From Pyrrhosoma nymphula (Eukaryota; Arthropoda; Insecta; Odonata; Coenagrionidae): 64,000 nucleotides of DNA. The translations under genes were made by a program, and so were the position numbers. A model generated the notes under the pieces. It ran no database searches and had not been told where the DNA came from. It was given only the letters and a program-made list of their open reading frames with translations. Positions 22,892 to 35,683 of the stretch are shown here, in pieces; the stretch's first letter is position 1; every line of letters starts with the position of its first letter. The stretch lies in NCBI GenBank assembly GCA_963573305.1, contig OY754337.1:74222594-74286593 (forward strand), read 5' to 3'.

Positions 22892-25049
22892 ATTCAGTGG
22901 ACAGAACCATGTTTTTACATATTTAATATCAAATTGTACTCTGCTTAAATTTGTGGAATCGTCTCTTGTGAAAACAGAAGAAACTTTCTTCGATATTATT
23001 TTTCCACACCCAAATTCAAAGTTTACCGATCATGGTTTTGACGGATAACCTTAGTTATCACTTAGGCAATTTTCGGGATTAGTCCGCGTTGTTCTTTAAG
23101 CCGCCGAGCGCCGGGATTCATCGCCCGGAAACCTTCCTAACTGCAAACCTGAACGCCGCGAAAACCTACGTCAGAAACTAAACCGTAGTTATCATTTCAG
23201 ATTACAATTTTCTGTTGAAAAAATGGTTGGCAAATAAACTTTTGCCCTGGATAAATATTATTAACGAATGATGTTTATTTTTTCGTAATTAACACTTGGT
23301 CTAATTTCAGTGTAAGGAAGATGCCGGAAATAACAGCGTTGAATACTGCCGAATATTTCCGAATGAGGAAGCTTTTAATTCGTTTAGTGATTGGCTCTGA
23401 GAACTTAAGATCGACGGTATCGTCAGAGCTTTGAATTTGTAAAACGTGTCTAGTCATTGTCTAGTAGTACACCTTAAAGTAGATTTAATGCCTGACATAA
23501 TTCTCAATAAATTATCTTATCTACTTTATAATATATTTGCCTTAACATTTGCCTTATGTAGCGGTATAACTAAATGACACCAACTGTGTTTTTTGTGTAT
23601 TGCAAGAAGAATATGTAATCTCTATTATTAGATATATCATCGATGAGTCTTTTTGAGTGATTTTAATGTCTTTTTCTTTTTTTTCCATCGCAGGTGAGTG
23701 GAGAATTGAAGTAAACAAATTATAAATGAGCAGGAATCATCGAATAACGCTTCTGGCATTGACTGTATGTATAATAGTAGGTAGAATTCATTACTATTAT
23801 TAGAAATTATTTTTGGCAATATAAATAATTAAATTTCTTAGTCATTTTCTTTCTAATAAATATTACTGATGGCGTTCAGAGTATTACCTGCGTGATTCCT
23901 AAATCCTTCATCAAACTTTTTATAATACTGTGAGTGTGCTCACATAATAACGGCTTATCAATAAGAAAATATGTTTTTTTGCTATGAAATCGATTGAAAA
24001 GGTTTTCTTTTCGTTTTTTTATGAAATTGTAAATTTAATTCAAAAGAGACATTATACATGGAATAATTATAAAATATTGAGAGTCGTAACCATGTTATCA
24101 TTATATTAAAGGCTTTGAGAAAAGAATGAGCATTGATGTTAGGGAATTGTTACGAGTGTATATGAGCATGGCGCAGTAGGACGTTAGGCTTTATCTATCT
24201 GGGTTTTTGTGTATGAAGTTGAGGCTCTAGTTTGAAATGACAGCCATTGTTATTTACCGGTAAGCTAGCAGGTTTTCGAAATTTCTTAGGATATGTAGCA
24301 ATTTTATGAGCTGGTAAAATATTTAAACAGTCGCGAAGTTGCGAATTGTCATCTAGAAGTTTGAGCTAATTTTGACCCATTTTATAGTCATTGAATTAAG
24401 TGTCTAATGGTGAAAAACGTGAAATTCTATCGAGATTGGACAATATTGTGTAAAATTAATTGGTTTTCGTTCTAGTACTGGGCGAGAGCAAAGTATATTG
24501 CGTGCATAATACAATTTTATGGTAGTATCTAATGGTAAAATTAACGCTTTTTGACTTTTGGCATGATGAAAATTTGATTTCATATAGGACATTCGAATTA
24601 GTTGATTTCATCTGTTCCGCGGTAAATTTGTAGAAATATGTAAGTTAATAATTGTTTGATAAGTATTATTTTTAAATAAACTTAAGATGATTACTCGTAA
24701 CATAAGGTGGGGCTTCGTTGAGAATTAATTGTTTCAACTTATGATGGTGGTGTATAAGGAACGGTCGGGAAGTTAGATGAATTTTCAGCACAGCTTTATC
24801 TACATGTTGTTTTATATATCACGACCATGGTTTTGTTAAAGAGTAACATGTTCAGGTGATGTTGTGATTAAAGATGTTATTATGTAACGAAACCAAAGCC
24901 GTGGTAAATAAAACAACATGATGAAAAAGCACTTTCCTACTATGAAAGACTTCCACTAAGTTAAGACCGAAACCGTTTCTTGTATAAAGAATAAGCAAGC
25001 AAGAAATAAAATTCACAGCTTCAGGCTCTATTTTGTAGAAACTTTTAAT
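22892..25049. other. unassigned AT-rich DNA
   Basis: No recognisable reading frame or RNA gene. A small CCGGG/CCCGG hairpin lies near 23113-23130. Confidence 0.4.
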
Positions 25050-25099
25050 ATTCATTATAATAAAGTTCGGTACTCTTCTACACATTTTATTTTTTTAAA

Positions 25100-25142
25100 C
25101 ACACCACGCGTTTCACCAATTTTATGGCATCGTCAGGTGTAG
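25100..25142 (-). ncRNA. hammerhead-ribozyme-like motif, best fold in window
   Basis: Order on the minus strand: stem I strand CTACAC, core CTGACGA, extra T, stem II GCC/GGT with 8-nt loop, GAAAC, mini stem III (AC-GC-GT), then stem I return GTGTG. Five stem I pairs form (four Watson-Crick and one G-U). This is the layout of PLE type I hammerheads with a minimal stem III. The residue at the cleavage site is G, which is normally not cleaved (NUH rule), so this copy may be inactive as a monomer. Confidence 0.55.
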
Positions 25143-25429
25143 TAGTTTGTTTACATATATTATATTGTTGTCGTTGTTAGATACAGAACATTAAATTTGA
25201 TTTTAAAGAAAAGTTTACATTGAAAAAATTACAAAAAGGAAATGGAACAAAAATGAAAAGGAGGAAAAAAAAATATTAACATGAAAATAATAGCAACAAA
25301 AATTTACATACAATGCTTGGCAAAAAAACAATGAAATCAAGGGGTGGTGGTATGAGAAAGGTCGACGTTTTTTAACGAAAATTTTCCAGAAAGTAGTGGG
25401 AAGGTATGTGTAAAAACCTGCTAAATGCA

Positions 25430-25856
25430 TATATTTGGAGAGTGCCTGATAATTTCAATTTGTTCTAATTCATCCATTTTTAAACCTTTGGGAAGGAAAT
25501 GTAAAATTTCAGGGGTTAAAGTCACTGACATTATTGCACTCTATAAGGTGTATAGCAAAAAGGGAGACAAAATCTCTATTATTTAAACTACGGACATGTT
25601 CTTTCATGCGTGTTTTAAAATTTCGACCGGTTTGACCAATGTAAGCTATATTGCAGCTATTGCATTGAATTTTATATACACCCGACTTAAGAAGTTTATC
25701 CTGTTTGTCTTTACCGTTCACTAGAATTTTGGATAGGGTAAGGGGTGTGTAAAAAGCGGCTTTGAGAGAGCTTGGTAGGTGGTACGAAACTTTATGTGAA
25801 AAAATATAAATATATGTAGTGTGTTTTAAAAAATAAAAAGTGTAGAAAAGTACCAA
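25430..25856 (-). pseudogene. PLE GIY-YIG endonuclease domain remnant
   Basis: The minus-strand frame contains KLLKSGVYKIQCNSCNIAYI then GQTGRNFKTRMKEHVRS. This shows the GVY strand, the YIGQTGR strand with its arginine, and the R-x-K-E-H helix of the GIY-YIG nuclease fold found at the C-terminus of Penelope-like proteins. After SDFNP a one-base shift breaks the frame, and in the next frame EILHFLPKGLKMDELEQIEI continues the family pattern. No reverse transcriptase remains. PLE nucleases nick target DNA to prime reverse transcription, but this copy is broken and 5'-truncated. Confidence 0.75.
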
Positions 25857-25872
25857 ACTTTATTATAATGAA

Positions 25873-28800
25873 CAAACAAGAAATATTTAGTGAATGCATG
25901 GATACACTTCCGAAGGAAATTAGCCTATTCTATTTTTCCAGTGAACGAGTAATTTTATTTGTCACCATGGCTGATAGGTTAAACCTTATATACACATTCA
26001 ATTTGAAAGGCTATAGTTTCGTGTGAAGCATTATCCATGGAATTTAAATGTCACGGCAGATTGAGTTCTAAAGATACTCAGTGGCCACGTAGGGAATTAA
26101 TACCTATTTTTTTCCTTAGTTCACCTTATCTTTGGTTTGTGTCTGAGAGAGTGTACCGTTCCAATGCCGTAAAATTGGCCCACGAAATGAACCCGGAATG
26201 CGAGTGAGACGGCGTGAAATGCTCCCATGGGATCCAAGCGCGGTAGTCAATGGAGTGAACAGGATGGGGAGACGGGTGACGGCACGTGGTGGACGGAGAG
26301 GAAACTGTTATTGCCCTTCCCCGCTATCTCCTTATCCTCTCCTTCTATTCCAGTTCTCCTCTTGATACCCTGTCCGTTCACCGGAAGGACCTCCTTCCCT
26401 TTTGAGGAAAGCCACCGATATCATCTCACGAAAGCTCAGTAACCCGAGAAAGCGAAATGAGCCAAACCTTGACAAATGAAGATTGAAAAATATTTGAATG
26501 GGTCAACCGAACTCGGCCGTGAAGCTAAGGCGTTCATCTTTGCGTATGCAAACGTGGATTGGATTAATTATGGATTTGTAAGGGATTGAAAAATTTTCAT
26601 CGGATCGTATGGACTGATTTTTTTCGTTGCGCTATTGTCCTGTTTATTCGTTTTATTATTAGTGTATAGTATTGTTAAACTATGAGGAGATAATAGTATT
26701 AGTATTTAATAGAGTGATAAATTTAAATTATACCGTGTGAATGCACTGTTTCCGTTGCGTTGTTATCCTGTTTAGCGGGAGAGATCCTAATTGTTAAAAT
26801 ATGAGGAGCTACAAAATCCCCCCCAAATGTAGAATTGTAACAATATTTACAAATATGCTCACTGCATCGGGGAAATTTCAAGTAAAATTACCTCTATGGC
26901 ATGCACCAGATGCCGCAGGATACAATTCCATGAAACCGTTGTGGTGTAATGAAAATGCTGATGACTGTCAAGCAAAAAGCCGAAAGCGTCAAATCAAAAG
27001 CTAGCAACAGAGGTAAGGTGGGTTCCGCTCAGATATGTAGTTGGCATTTAAAAACTGGCCATTAGATCTCTGATATTTCCTGAATTGTATAGACTTATCG
27101 GTCGCTTAGAAGAGGTAGCTGCTTGCCATTAAGGGTACCAAATGCGTGCTGTTGCGGTTTCATGTAATTTATCATGTCAGATCAGGGATCCTGGCATACA
27201 TTTCCATTGATCAAGGTCGCTGCTGACTTATGAGCTGCCGATAAAGTACGAACGTCAAAATACTTGGTTTTTGATTTGTCGTAATATTTTATTTTTATCT
27301 TTAAAGAGACCGTCATTGACCGAAAACATCCACCACGACGCTAATCAGTAAAAAATAATTTGCCGCTCATGTTTATAATTTCTTAATTATTTAAACCTCT
27401 TTTTTATTGAAGAATCTTGTTTTGAAAATAAATCATTTTCTTCTCTAGAAACACTTCCTAAAATCATACGTATGGTTGCAATTTTCTTCATTTTCAGCAA
27501 CTTCTAGAGATAGGTGAAAAAAAGCAATGATTAGTCACGCTATGGTAATAATTTAGCAATTATTTCCTTAAAGGATAATTTTATTAAGTATATTACAGCG
27601 CAGTACTTTTAAACCCATGAAACATTATCTTAGTGTACCGAGACCTTTGCGGTGACTTCCATCGGTGATAATTTCAGGAAAAAGTGCAATGGTGAGGGTA
27701 ACGTCTTTTTTCCTTAGGTTGAATATTTTACTTTATATTGTTTGGCTGGGCGACGGGAGCATATGACCTTCATGTGTGGTTAAAAGGATTGAACTGGCTA
27801 AATCAGACAACTCGGTCAATGAAATAAGTAGGCAGTGAGAAATCATGTCATAAATATCACTGTTTTTCCGATGAATAGTAATTCAAATTTGAATAGGCAC
27901 AACGTTTATCAAAACAATGCACAGTAGCCTCTTAGTAACTTAAGTGCATACACGGATTGATAAACAAGCAATGTGGGCTAAACTTGATATTTCTTTCCTT
28001 GTGTTCAGATGATAATATTATTTTTATCTTCAGAATAATAGTGATGAATAAAGTGAAAGGCTGTACACAATTCGAAAGTATTTTTTACTTTAAATGAGTT
28101 TTTTCAATCGACTCTCAACCTAAAAAAATGGACGGTTTCCTTATATCCGTATCGCTTGTGTGCACTTTTCTTGTTTGTCCTTTTGGCAGGGAAAACCTGG
28201 ACACATTTTTTAAAGCTTTTATGTGTCTTTTTGGTTTTTTGGGTCCTGGGGTCCTCTCTGAGATTTGGCGACATCGATGGAAGAGTCCTCGTTTAATTTG
28301 ATTTGCATCTTTTTTTTTATTTCAAATTTACCCGCTTAGGTATTTTCCACTCGGTTTGGAGCTAAAGGGTTCCCTTAACTATCGCCACCCCACGGGGTAT
28401 GGGGTGCTTCCCTGCCTTCGGCACGGCTCATTTCCTCCCCCGCGCCAAATCGCCCGTGAAATGATTGGCTCAGTGATCCCATCCGCCCGATCATTAAGCA
28501 ATCCTCCGAGAAAGTAAACAGTGCACTCGCGCGCGTCGGGAGATTCGTCGTCGAAGAGGGATCCGTCGTCTTGCCTCCTCCTTCCTCTTCCTTCTCTTGC
28601 TCCAGATTTCGAGCGAGTGGCCAAGCGGATTCAATCCCACTAACTCTCACGTCAACCCCGTAATCGACCTTATTTTGATTCCTTTTTTTTTTTCATGGCC
28701 CCTCTCGGATTATTTCGCTGATTTTGTTGGCTCAAACGCCGACGCCCAAGCACAGCACGAGGTGAATTGCATGGAAACTTCCTAAGTGATCCCCCTAATC

Positions 28801-31439
28801 GAAGTAATGCTTAAACGCTTCATCTTAACTTTTTTTAAAGTTCGGATAAAGATTTATCCTGGAACTTGATTCTCTAATAGACAAACTTGGGGCATGTCTT
28901 TTAAATCGATATCGTAATCATGCTCTATTTTTCTATAAGCTTTCAAGGAATTCGAATGCAAGGGAGCCATACTTCTACTTCCAACGGAATAGCAGCTTAA
29001 ATGGTTTTTAATTATTTATCACGTTTTCTCTTCCACGCTTGAGAGAGTGTGTCACCGTATCTTAGGAGGCAATGAATATTATCCTAGCTCAGATCATTAT
29101 ATATCCGTCTCTTATTTTCATTCTGCCATATAATAACTCATTCTTGCTTTGTAACAGTTAGAAAAATGTTTTATAAGAAATTTGAATAAATTGTCAATTA
29201 TAATTTTCTTAAAATATTACATTTAAAAATCCTTTTTGAAACTGAGATTTTTAAAATATTAGCTACTTAAAGTACTAGTACTTAGTAACATTATTCATCT
29301 TAAGTTGCTATTTTATGTAGCATCCTTATTTTTTATAATAATCATTCACATTATTTTGTAGATAGGGCAATTTCAGATACTATCTTTAAACTATTTAGCG
29401 AAAATAGATAATATATATTTATCTATTTTACATTTATATTTACATTTTCTCCTACAAGCAGAAGCAAATTATGTAATATTTTAGTGTGTGACAGAGCATA
29501 GGTTATGAAATGGGAGCTAATATGGGTGAAAAAAAATGGAGATGTAGAGGAAGAACGAGTAGATATTGTTCGAAGCTGTTTCGCATTCTCAGATAATTTC
29601 ATGGGTGCGTGAAAATTATGACGTTTTGATATAAATTTATAGATACTTTTGAATTCATAGGCTATAGGATAAACAATACGTAATTCATAGCTTCTGAAGT
29701 TCAGACTGGTGTTTTTTGTCTGAACATTATGACATTCTCTTAGTCAATTAGGAACACAAGCAATAGTGACTGAAACTTGAGCATATGATGAGAACCTGGT
29801 AGTTTTTAGGCGTGTGTTTAAACAATTGATTTAGGTTAATTTTTTCCTACACCTAAGCATATGATTTTCAGTTAACATCTCCAGTCTTTTTTACTGGTAA
29901 TATTATATTTTTTCCAACCTTTTTCCATTACCTCAGCTAGTAATATTCCTATGATATGAGCAATGAAGTATGACCAATTAGGTTTCGGTTGTAGTCCAGG
30001 CTAATAGTATAGTAAATTTGCTTTTGCAATATAAATTTAAAAAAAATGAATTATACTTGTTAATGCGCATGAATACATTCACATTAAATGGCGGCAATAC
30101 GGAGAGCCAGATACAGTAAATGAATAAAAAAACCTACTTAGTTATTCATTACCTTTGTCATCCGTACATTAAGTAGCCGTGGAGTATCCTAAATGATCTA
30201 ATGAAGGCACTGCATGTGCAAAGTGTTAAGAGCTTTACCATTGATGTGTCTGGACAAAAGCAATTCATCCGAGGCACATGAGAGTGACATGAAGTGTTAT
30301 AACAGGTTGAGGACTCGTCGAGACAGAATTCAGTTTCCATCCTTCGCGATGTGGCACCGATTACAGTTGATGTAATTCTCTTAAGGATACGGAGGGGGTC
30401 TTTTTATTATGCTCTTACATATTTAGGAAAAAGTCACGGAGGTAATTTGTGACGTCATATTACGCACACGCGCGTGCCAGGTATATACGTTTATCATGTT
30501 GATTTTGTCACAAGGGACTTTTTTATTGTATCCACATGACCTAGCAAGGATGATGTTACTATCTAAGAGGGAGAAACTACCATTTTTTTATTTAGAAAAT
30601 GTGATTCAATATTTTTACTCAGCTATGAGCTGTTAAAAGTTCAACTTTAAATTTTATTCTTTGGTACGAAATCCATCAAGACGTTGCCTATAATAGTGAG
30701 GAGAATGTTTTAATGAAAGGAATGCTTGAACTAGAAAAATATAATAATAATTTACTTGAGATCCTCCTGTTCTTTCTAATTGTTAAAGTGTGCTACTCAC
30801 TTTCAAATACAGAAGCAAACTTGCTTTGTATTCGTTTCAGGCACTTCCACTACCACTTCAAAACTGATCGGGAGCTGAGTTGATGAGTGTCAGAAAATAA
30901 AATATCTTCGAACAATGCATGAGTAATTGAGGTTAAAGCATTAATTTTCAGAAAAGGCTTCAAACATGGATAAAAGTAAAGTTTTAAATACATGATAGTA
31001 AAAAGGTTTCCTATTTAAGGGTGTAGTGTCAATGAATTCGTTAAATACTTGCAAGAAATCCGGCTGTGATTATTTTGTACCTGCAGAATGCTACCTATCG
31101 GCTGATTACTTAACGTTTCGTCTGCGCAAGTTGTTCAATGTCGTACGTATGCGATGAAGTGCGCTGATGTGTTCATATCTTGGCTAACTTCAACACCCTG
31201 AGTTGAAAGCTCCCGTGATTAGATATTATTTCCTTGAAAAGAAAACATAGGACAGAGATTCCGTGAAATATTAGAATTTTGACCAGTACAATAATGGCAA
31301 CCTTCGTCGTTTTGCTGTGAATTGAATTATGGTAAAATCAAAGGGATGAATGGAGTCACTAATAAAATTTAACGAATTGTTGAAAATAAGGGTTCGAAGT
31401 AGATGAGAATAACTTTTTCAGCAGTCTATTTATTTATTT
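25873..31439. other. unassigned DNA with GC-rich patches
   Basis: GC-rich patches lie at about 26150-26440 and 28370-28760. ORFs there (26227-26442, 28375-28785) overlap in several frames and match no family I know. A weak plus-strand frame at 26801-27004 is also unrecognised. No RNA gene or repeat structure was seen. Confidence 0.4.
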
Positions 31440-31984
31440 GAAAAAAAAGATTGATTTACAGCATGATGCTATTTTGTAGTAGATAAAATAACAAAAGAAA
31501 GAAGGACACATGCGTAAAAACATCACGAAGAAGGTTAGCAAATAATATCCCAACATAACAAGACAAAAAGATTATTTATTTGGAAATGAGATATGACTTT
31601 TTTAGCAAAGACGTTGGAAGATAAAGAAATAGGGTAAATTTTGCCAGAAAGGAAACTTAAGAGATAACAGAGGTGGAAAATAATAGAGCGTTTGGTGAGT
31701 GATAATCTGGGGGTAGATATATAGAGAAAAGAGTAGGTCCTGGTAGGTTGGGTAGGTATATTGAAATTTATGAAGAAAATAATGTCAGGCCAGTCAATGG
31801 TCGAGTTCAGAGAATATGAGTTTATAATCAGTTTAAGAAAGTTATTATTAAGATTAGAAACGGAAAGTGGAAACAAGACACCATTGGAGAATACATTGTG
31901 AAGATGAGGAACACTGGTTTTAACAATAATTGTAAAGAAATAATGAGTTCCAGAGATTTAAGAACGAACACTCTTCCATTTCGG
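31440..31984 (-). mobile_element. jockey-like LINE 3' fragment
   Basis: On the minus strand the frame 31876-31535 reads SVSNLNNNFLKLIINSYSLN, then STIDWPDIIFFINFNIPTQ and TPRLSLTKRSIIFHLCYL. This matches the post-RT C-terminal region of jockey-type LINEs (a D-x-P-D-I/L-hydrophobic segment, N-F-x-I/V-P, then an R/S-T-K-R-S block). It is followed by 3' UTR and an AAATAAATAAATAG tail at about 31440. The upstream side does not continue into jockey RT. It joins an RTE fragment at about 31985. Confidence 0.55.
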
Positions 31985-33440
31985 TACGCTCTTCCATTTC
32001 CTTCTCTCATCCATCTCCCCATTTCCTTCGTGATCCACGGTTTTCTAATTTTAGTTCACTCTCTACGCCTTACGTTGCTTTCGCCGCTTCTACAATTCCA
32101 TTTTTCAAACTTCCACATTCATCTTCCACTGATCTAACTCCATTTTCCTTATGCCATTATCTCATCAACCTTCTCTCGATACTTCTTCTTCATTGCCCCA
32201 GTAAATGCCTCCGTAATCCACTTTCGCACCCTCCTTCCCATTCTTATCTTTTTCAGTTTTACCCGACATTTCGTAACTAATAAGTTGTGGTCTGTGTCTG
32301 CATCAGCTCCTGGATAAGTATGTGAGTTTTTAACACTATTCCTGTATCTGTGACGAACCATTATATAATCTATCTGGAACCTATCTGTGTCTCCCGGCTT
32401 CTTCCTACGTCGAGGATGATGTCTGAACCATGTATTTGTAATTACTAGGTTATTTCTACAGCAAAACTCCACAGCTTTCTCGCCCCGGTCGTTTCTCCTT
32501 CCTAGCCCGTAATCGCTCACCTCCCGCCCATCTCTTCCTTCGCCCACCACCGCGTTACTACCCCATTACTACCAAGTGCTTACTCCCAGGTATCCTACCA
32601 ATTATTTCCTCTAGCTGATCGTATACCCCATCTATCTCCTCCTCTATATGATTAGAGGTAGGCATATAAACCTGGATTATAACTAAATTCGTTGGATCTG
32701 CCTTTAGTTCTACGACTATAATCCTATCACTCACCTGTTCTGCATACAATACTTTTCTACCTAGTTTCGTATTCATTATGAATGCAACCCCGCGCTGACT
32801 TTCATTCCCTCCACTATAAATTACTATATAGCTGTCGCTCCAGTAGTCCCCATCATCCTTCCATCGTACTTCACCCAGACCCATGATGTCTACACCCACC
32901 CTCTCCATTTCTTGCTTTATATTCTGTAGCTTCGCCGCCCTCAGCATAGTCCAAACATTCCACGTGCCTATTCTGATAGTTTCGTTCCTCTTCTTTATCT
33001 TCTTTTTCTCTGCTACTACTACGTCTGAGCAAGGATTTCGTGTGATGACGACCGCAGGGGCCTTGCTCCCACCGCTGCCGGGCACGACGCCCGGCACTCT
33101 GGGCCGAGTCCCGTAGTTGCCTGGATTCATTATCATTTGAGATCTTTCCATAATTTCAAGATCTTTTATTTAATTGAGATAGTATTCCGTGGCCTTACTC
33201 AATAGTGTTTTTTACGTGACACCATACCTTCAGAGGCATCCCCACTGGGGTCAGACGCCTTTTGCAGCCGCCTCACTGAGGTATAGACGCTGCGCGGACT
33301 ACTATTCGTATGTCTCCTAACCTTCGACCAATCTGGCATGGATGACCCTACCAGGAGCATTGCTCCCGCCAGTGCAGCTCTAGGGGTCATCGGTGTTCGC
33401 AACCCTTCCACCACGACAATGTTGTAGTCCAAGAGAAGGG
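31985..33440 (-). mobile_element. RTE-clade LINE, 5' half only
   Basis: The minus strand is colinear with the intact RTE element (36601-39965) from its very 5' end (33438) to about the position equivalent to 38090. The endonuclease domain is readable but split: 33151-32558 up to the VVMG of the catalytic loop, then 32550-32149. The bases encoding the D-W-N motif are lost and an amber stop is present. The YTW triplet of residues after RRR is also deleted. The reverse transcriptase is missing. A 3' loss is the reverse of the usual 5' truncation of LINEs. Confidence 0.85.
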
Positions 33441-33450
33441 ATGAATGCAT
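33199..33450 (-). pseudogene. RTE upstream short ORF, second copy
   Basis: The 83-codon minus-strand frame contains TPRAALAGAMLLVGSSMPDW then SKVRRHTNSSPRSVYTSVRR and ends in SRKKHY. It is the counterpart of 36622-36843 in the full-length element and stays open throughout. It is separated from the endonuclease frame by a short spacer, as in the intact copy. Confidence 0.6.
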
Positions 33451-33869
33451 TCATTCGAGGTTAAATACGGTATAGTTGCCTGGGGGCATTCCCTATGCAC
33501 ACAGAGGCTCTTTAAATTATACAAGTAGGCAATAAGAATTCTGTGGTGGCTAAATATGACATTTCCGTTTCTTGCGAAATTGAGTTACGCATACCGTTGG
33601 ATTCGTAGTGCTAGTACCATTGGATTTGGAAAGTTAAAAAAATAGTATAACTACTGTTTTGTACCACGATTACGAAAAGGTAAGCTCTAAACTTTGACAT
33701 TCTGATTTTTCAGAGGCTACTATATTTTAAAATTGCTCTGCTTTAAATTTTGCAAATCATGACGTATCATATTTAGCATTTTTACCAAATAATTGTAGCT
33801 TTAGTGGACAGGAGGTGTAGTTTAAGGCTTCTTTTTAAGGCTTTGGAAATTCACACATTTCCATGTGTA
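33441..33869. other. unassigned DNA
   Basis: About 430 bp between the RTE fragment and the hAT MITE in which I recognise nothing. Confidence 0.4.
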
Positions 33870-33877
33870 TTCTACAC

Positions 33878-34102
33878 CAGGGTTGTCCAACTTGCAAGGC
33901 CTCAATGGCACAAATTAACCTTTAATTAGGTTGCGGGTCATATAGTAATAAATTATTATTTTTAAGTAGCAACATGAAACAATTTAAGGTATAAAAATAA
34001 ATTTCTGCATTAAAAATAAAAATAAATAAATAAAGTGGCACCGCGGGCCGCATTCGGCCCGCGGTGCCACTTGCGAGTCACGGTGCCAGTTGGACGACCC
34101 TG
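33878..34102. mobile_element. hAT-superfamily MITE, 225 bp, with 8-bp target duplication
   Basis: Terminal inverted repeats CAGGGTTGTCCAACT (33878-33892) and AGTTGGACGACCCTG (34088-34102) match at 14 of 15 positions. Perfect 8-bp direct repeats TTCTACAC flank the element (33870-33877 and 34103-34110), the duplication length of hAT transposons. An internal hairpin with a perfect 16-bp stem and 4-nt loop lies at 34035-34070. The interior is AT-rich and non-coding, so it needs a transposase in trans. An ORF that starts inside it (34064) is incidental. Confidence 0.9.
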
Positions 34103-34110
34103 TTCTACAC

Positions 34111-35680
34111 TGTTATGTACTTTAGCCAAAAAAGAGATAAAATATCATTAAATGAAAAAGAAAATTTCTACAATACACTTACAAAATGGGACCTTAGTAC
34201 TATGATGCATAGTTTGAAAAAATCTTTCCCAAAAATTATGAATTTCCTGGACCAAATCTTTCCAATAAATTGCAAAACAATATGGAGAGAAGTCCGTATT
34301 TAAGGATTTAAGGACCTTTTGAAAGGAAATAATTGAAAATATTTAGTGACTGATTGCTGTCATACAGATGATAAATTCAGGCATGACGAATATGTTTCTC
34401 GCAACTTTTATAGGAAAACTATTGTTTTACTCTAATGCAAGATATATTTCTCTAAATTACATATCCAGTGTGTACTTTTAAAACAAGTTCTGGGACCACA
34501 CTAAGTGAACTCCTTGAACACAACGGCAGAGAGGTTCACTTGGGTGTGAGCCCGACTTTAGGGCTAGACATTTCGAGGAGGGCGTCAGTCACCCTATCAA
34601 TAGTACTACGTTCACGTTGACCCCACCATCCTACTCTGCCTCCCGGGGGAATGCCTCCACCTCATAATGGGTCTATATAAGAAGGGGGCTGGAAGCGAAG
34701 GAGTGATATATCTCGAATCCATTTCTTCTACCTTCCCAAACCGCCTCGGATCGCCAGGCGCCAATGGCTTTCCCGATGGCTGCCTCCGCCCCTCTTCCAA
34801 CTCTTCCCTCCCCTCTAACCATCTATCCACTCCGCCCTCGCCATTCCCGTATCACCTCCATCCGAACCAAATGCGATTGCCCTCAAACCCCTCCTTCACC
34901 ACGAAGATCCTCTTTTTCTCTCTCGCTCTCATTCGTTCCTTCTATCTATCCATCCCTCGAACCTCGTAAGAAATTCGATTTCGCTTTTTCTCTCCACTAA
35001 GGTTGGATGCGGTGAGAGGAGAAACGTGTGAGCACAATGATTTGTGGTGAGGGGGTGGAGTAACCTTAAAAGAGAGGGGGATAGATTTTCAGAGGGAAGA
35101 TTAGGTACCTAAGGAGATATTCCAATCATTCTGATGAACCTGGAAATGGATTTATTTTTTCCTAATATTGATGATCATCATAATTATCTGAGTAATCTAC
35201 TGGTTACAGGAAGGTTATGATGAAAGTCAGAGAATATCCAACAGACACGTGCAGTTCCCTATCTACCTTTAGTATTTCTTTCTTCATATGCGTAAGGACT
35301 ACCTTTATTCCCTTTCTCCGCTTGCCCATCACCCTTCCCTCTACCGCGACGTTATGTTCAATATGCTCGTTATGCACAATGTCTTTGTACTAATCATTTG
35401 TGGTCATTATTATTGTATGATTGCCTAGTATAGCGACTTCATAGCATACCAAATAACGATTCTCTTAATATGTTTTTTTTCATTTTTTGTTAAATTTTTC
35501 CTGCGCATACAAGAACAAATTTAATCTCATTTTATTATAGTTACATTCATTCTAAACTGGATCTGTCAGGCGAAACTTGGTGGAACTAACTTGCTTAACA
35601 CAGTGAAATGAAAGCTGTAACTTAGTAATTCCATTTACGACATGAAATTTATTTACGACCTAGGTTTCCACATATGTACA
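34111..35680. other. unassigned DNA with a GC-rich patch
   Basis: The patch at about 34610-35010 has overlapping ORFs on both strands without recognisable content. The remainder is AT-rich and blank. Confidence 0.4.
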
Positions 35681-35683
35681 GCT

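Larger units (their letters stand above)
25050..25872 (-). mobile_element. Penelope-like element remnant with inverted termini
   Basis: The segment 25050-25104 read on the minus strand and 25819-25872 read on the plus strand are the same sequence with about five differences. Both start GTGTGTTT and end AACTTTATTATAATGAA. Between them on the minus strand lie a GIY-YIG coding remnant and then a hammerhead-like motif directly beside the left copy. PLE terminal repeats in inverted orientation are known, so this is a 5'-truncated PLE with both termini retained. Confidence 0.7.

Noticed and set aside
31105..31140. Minus-strand GACGAAACGTT as another hammerhead-like motif
   Set aside because: No CUGANGA box at a workable distance and no stem II.
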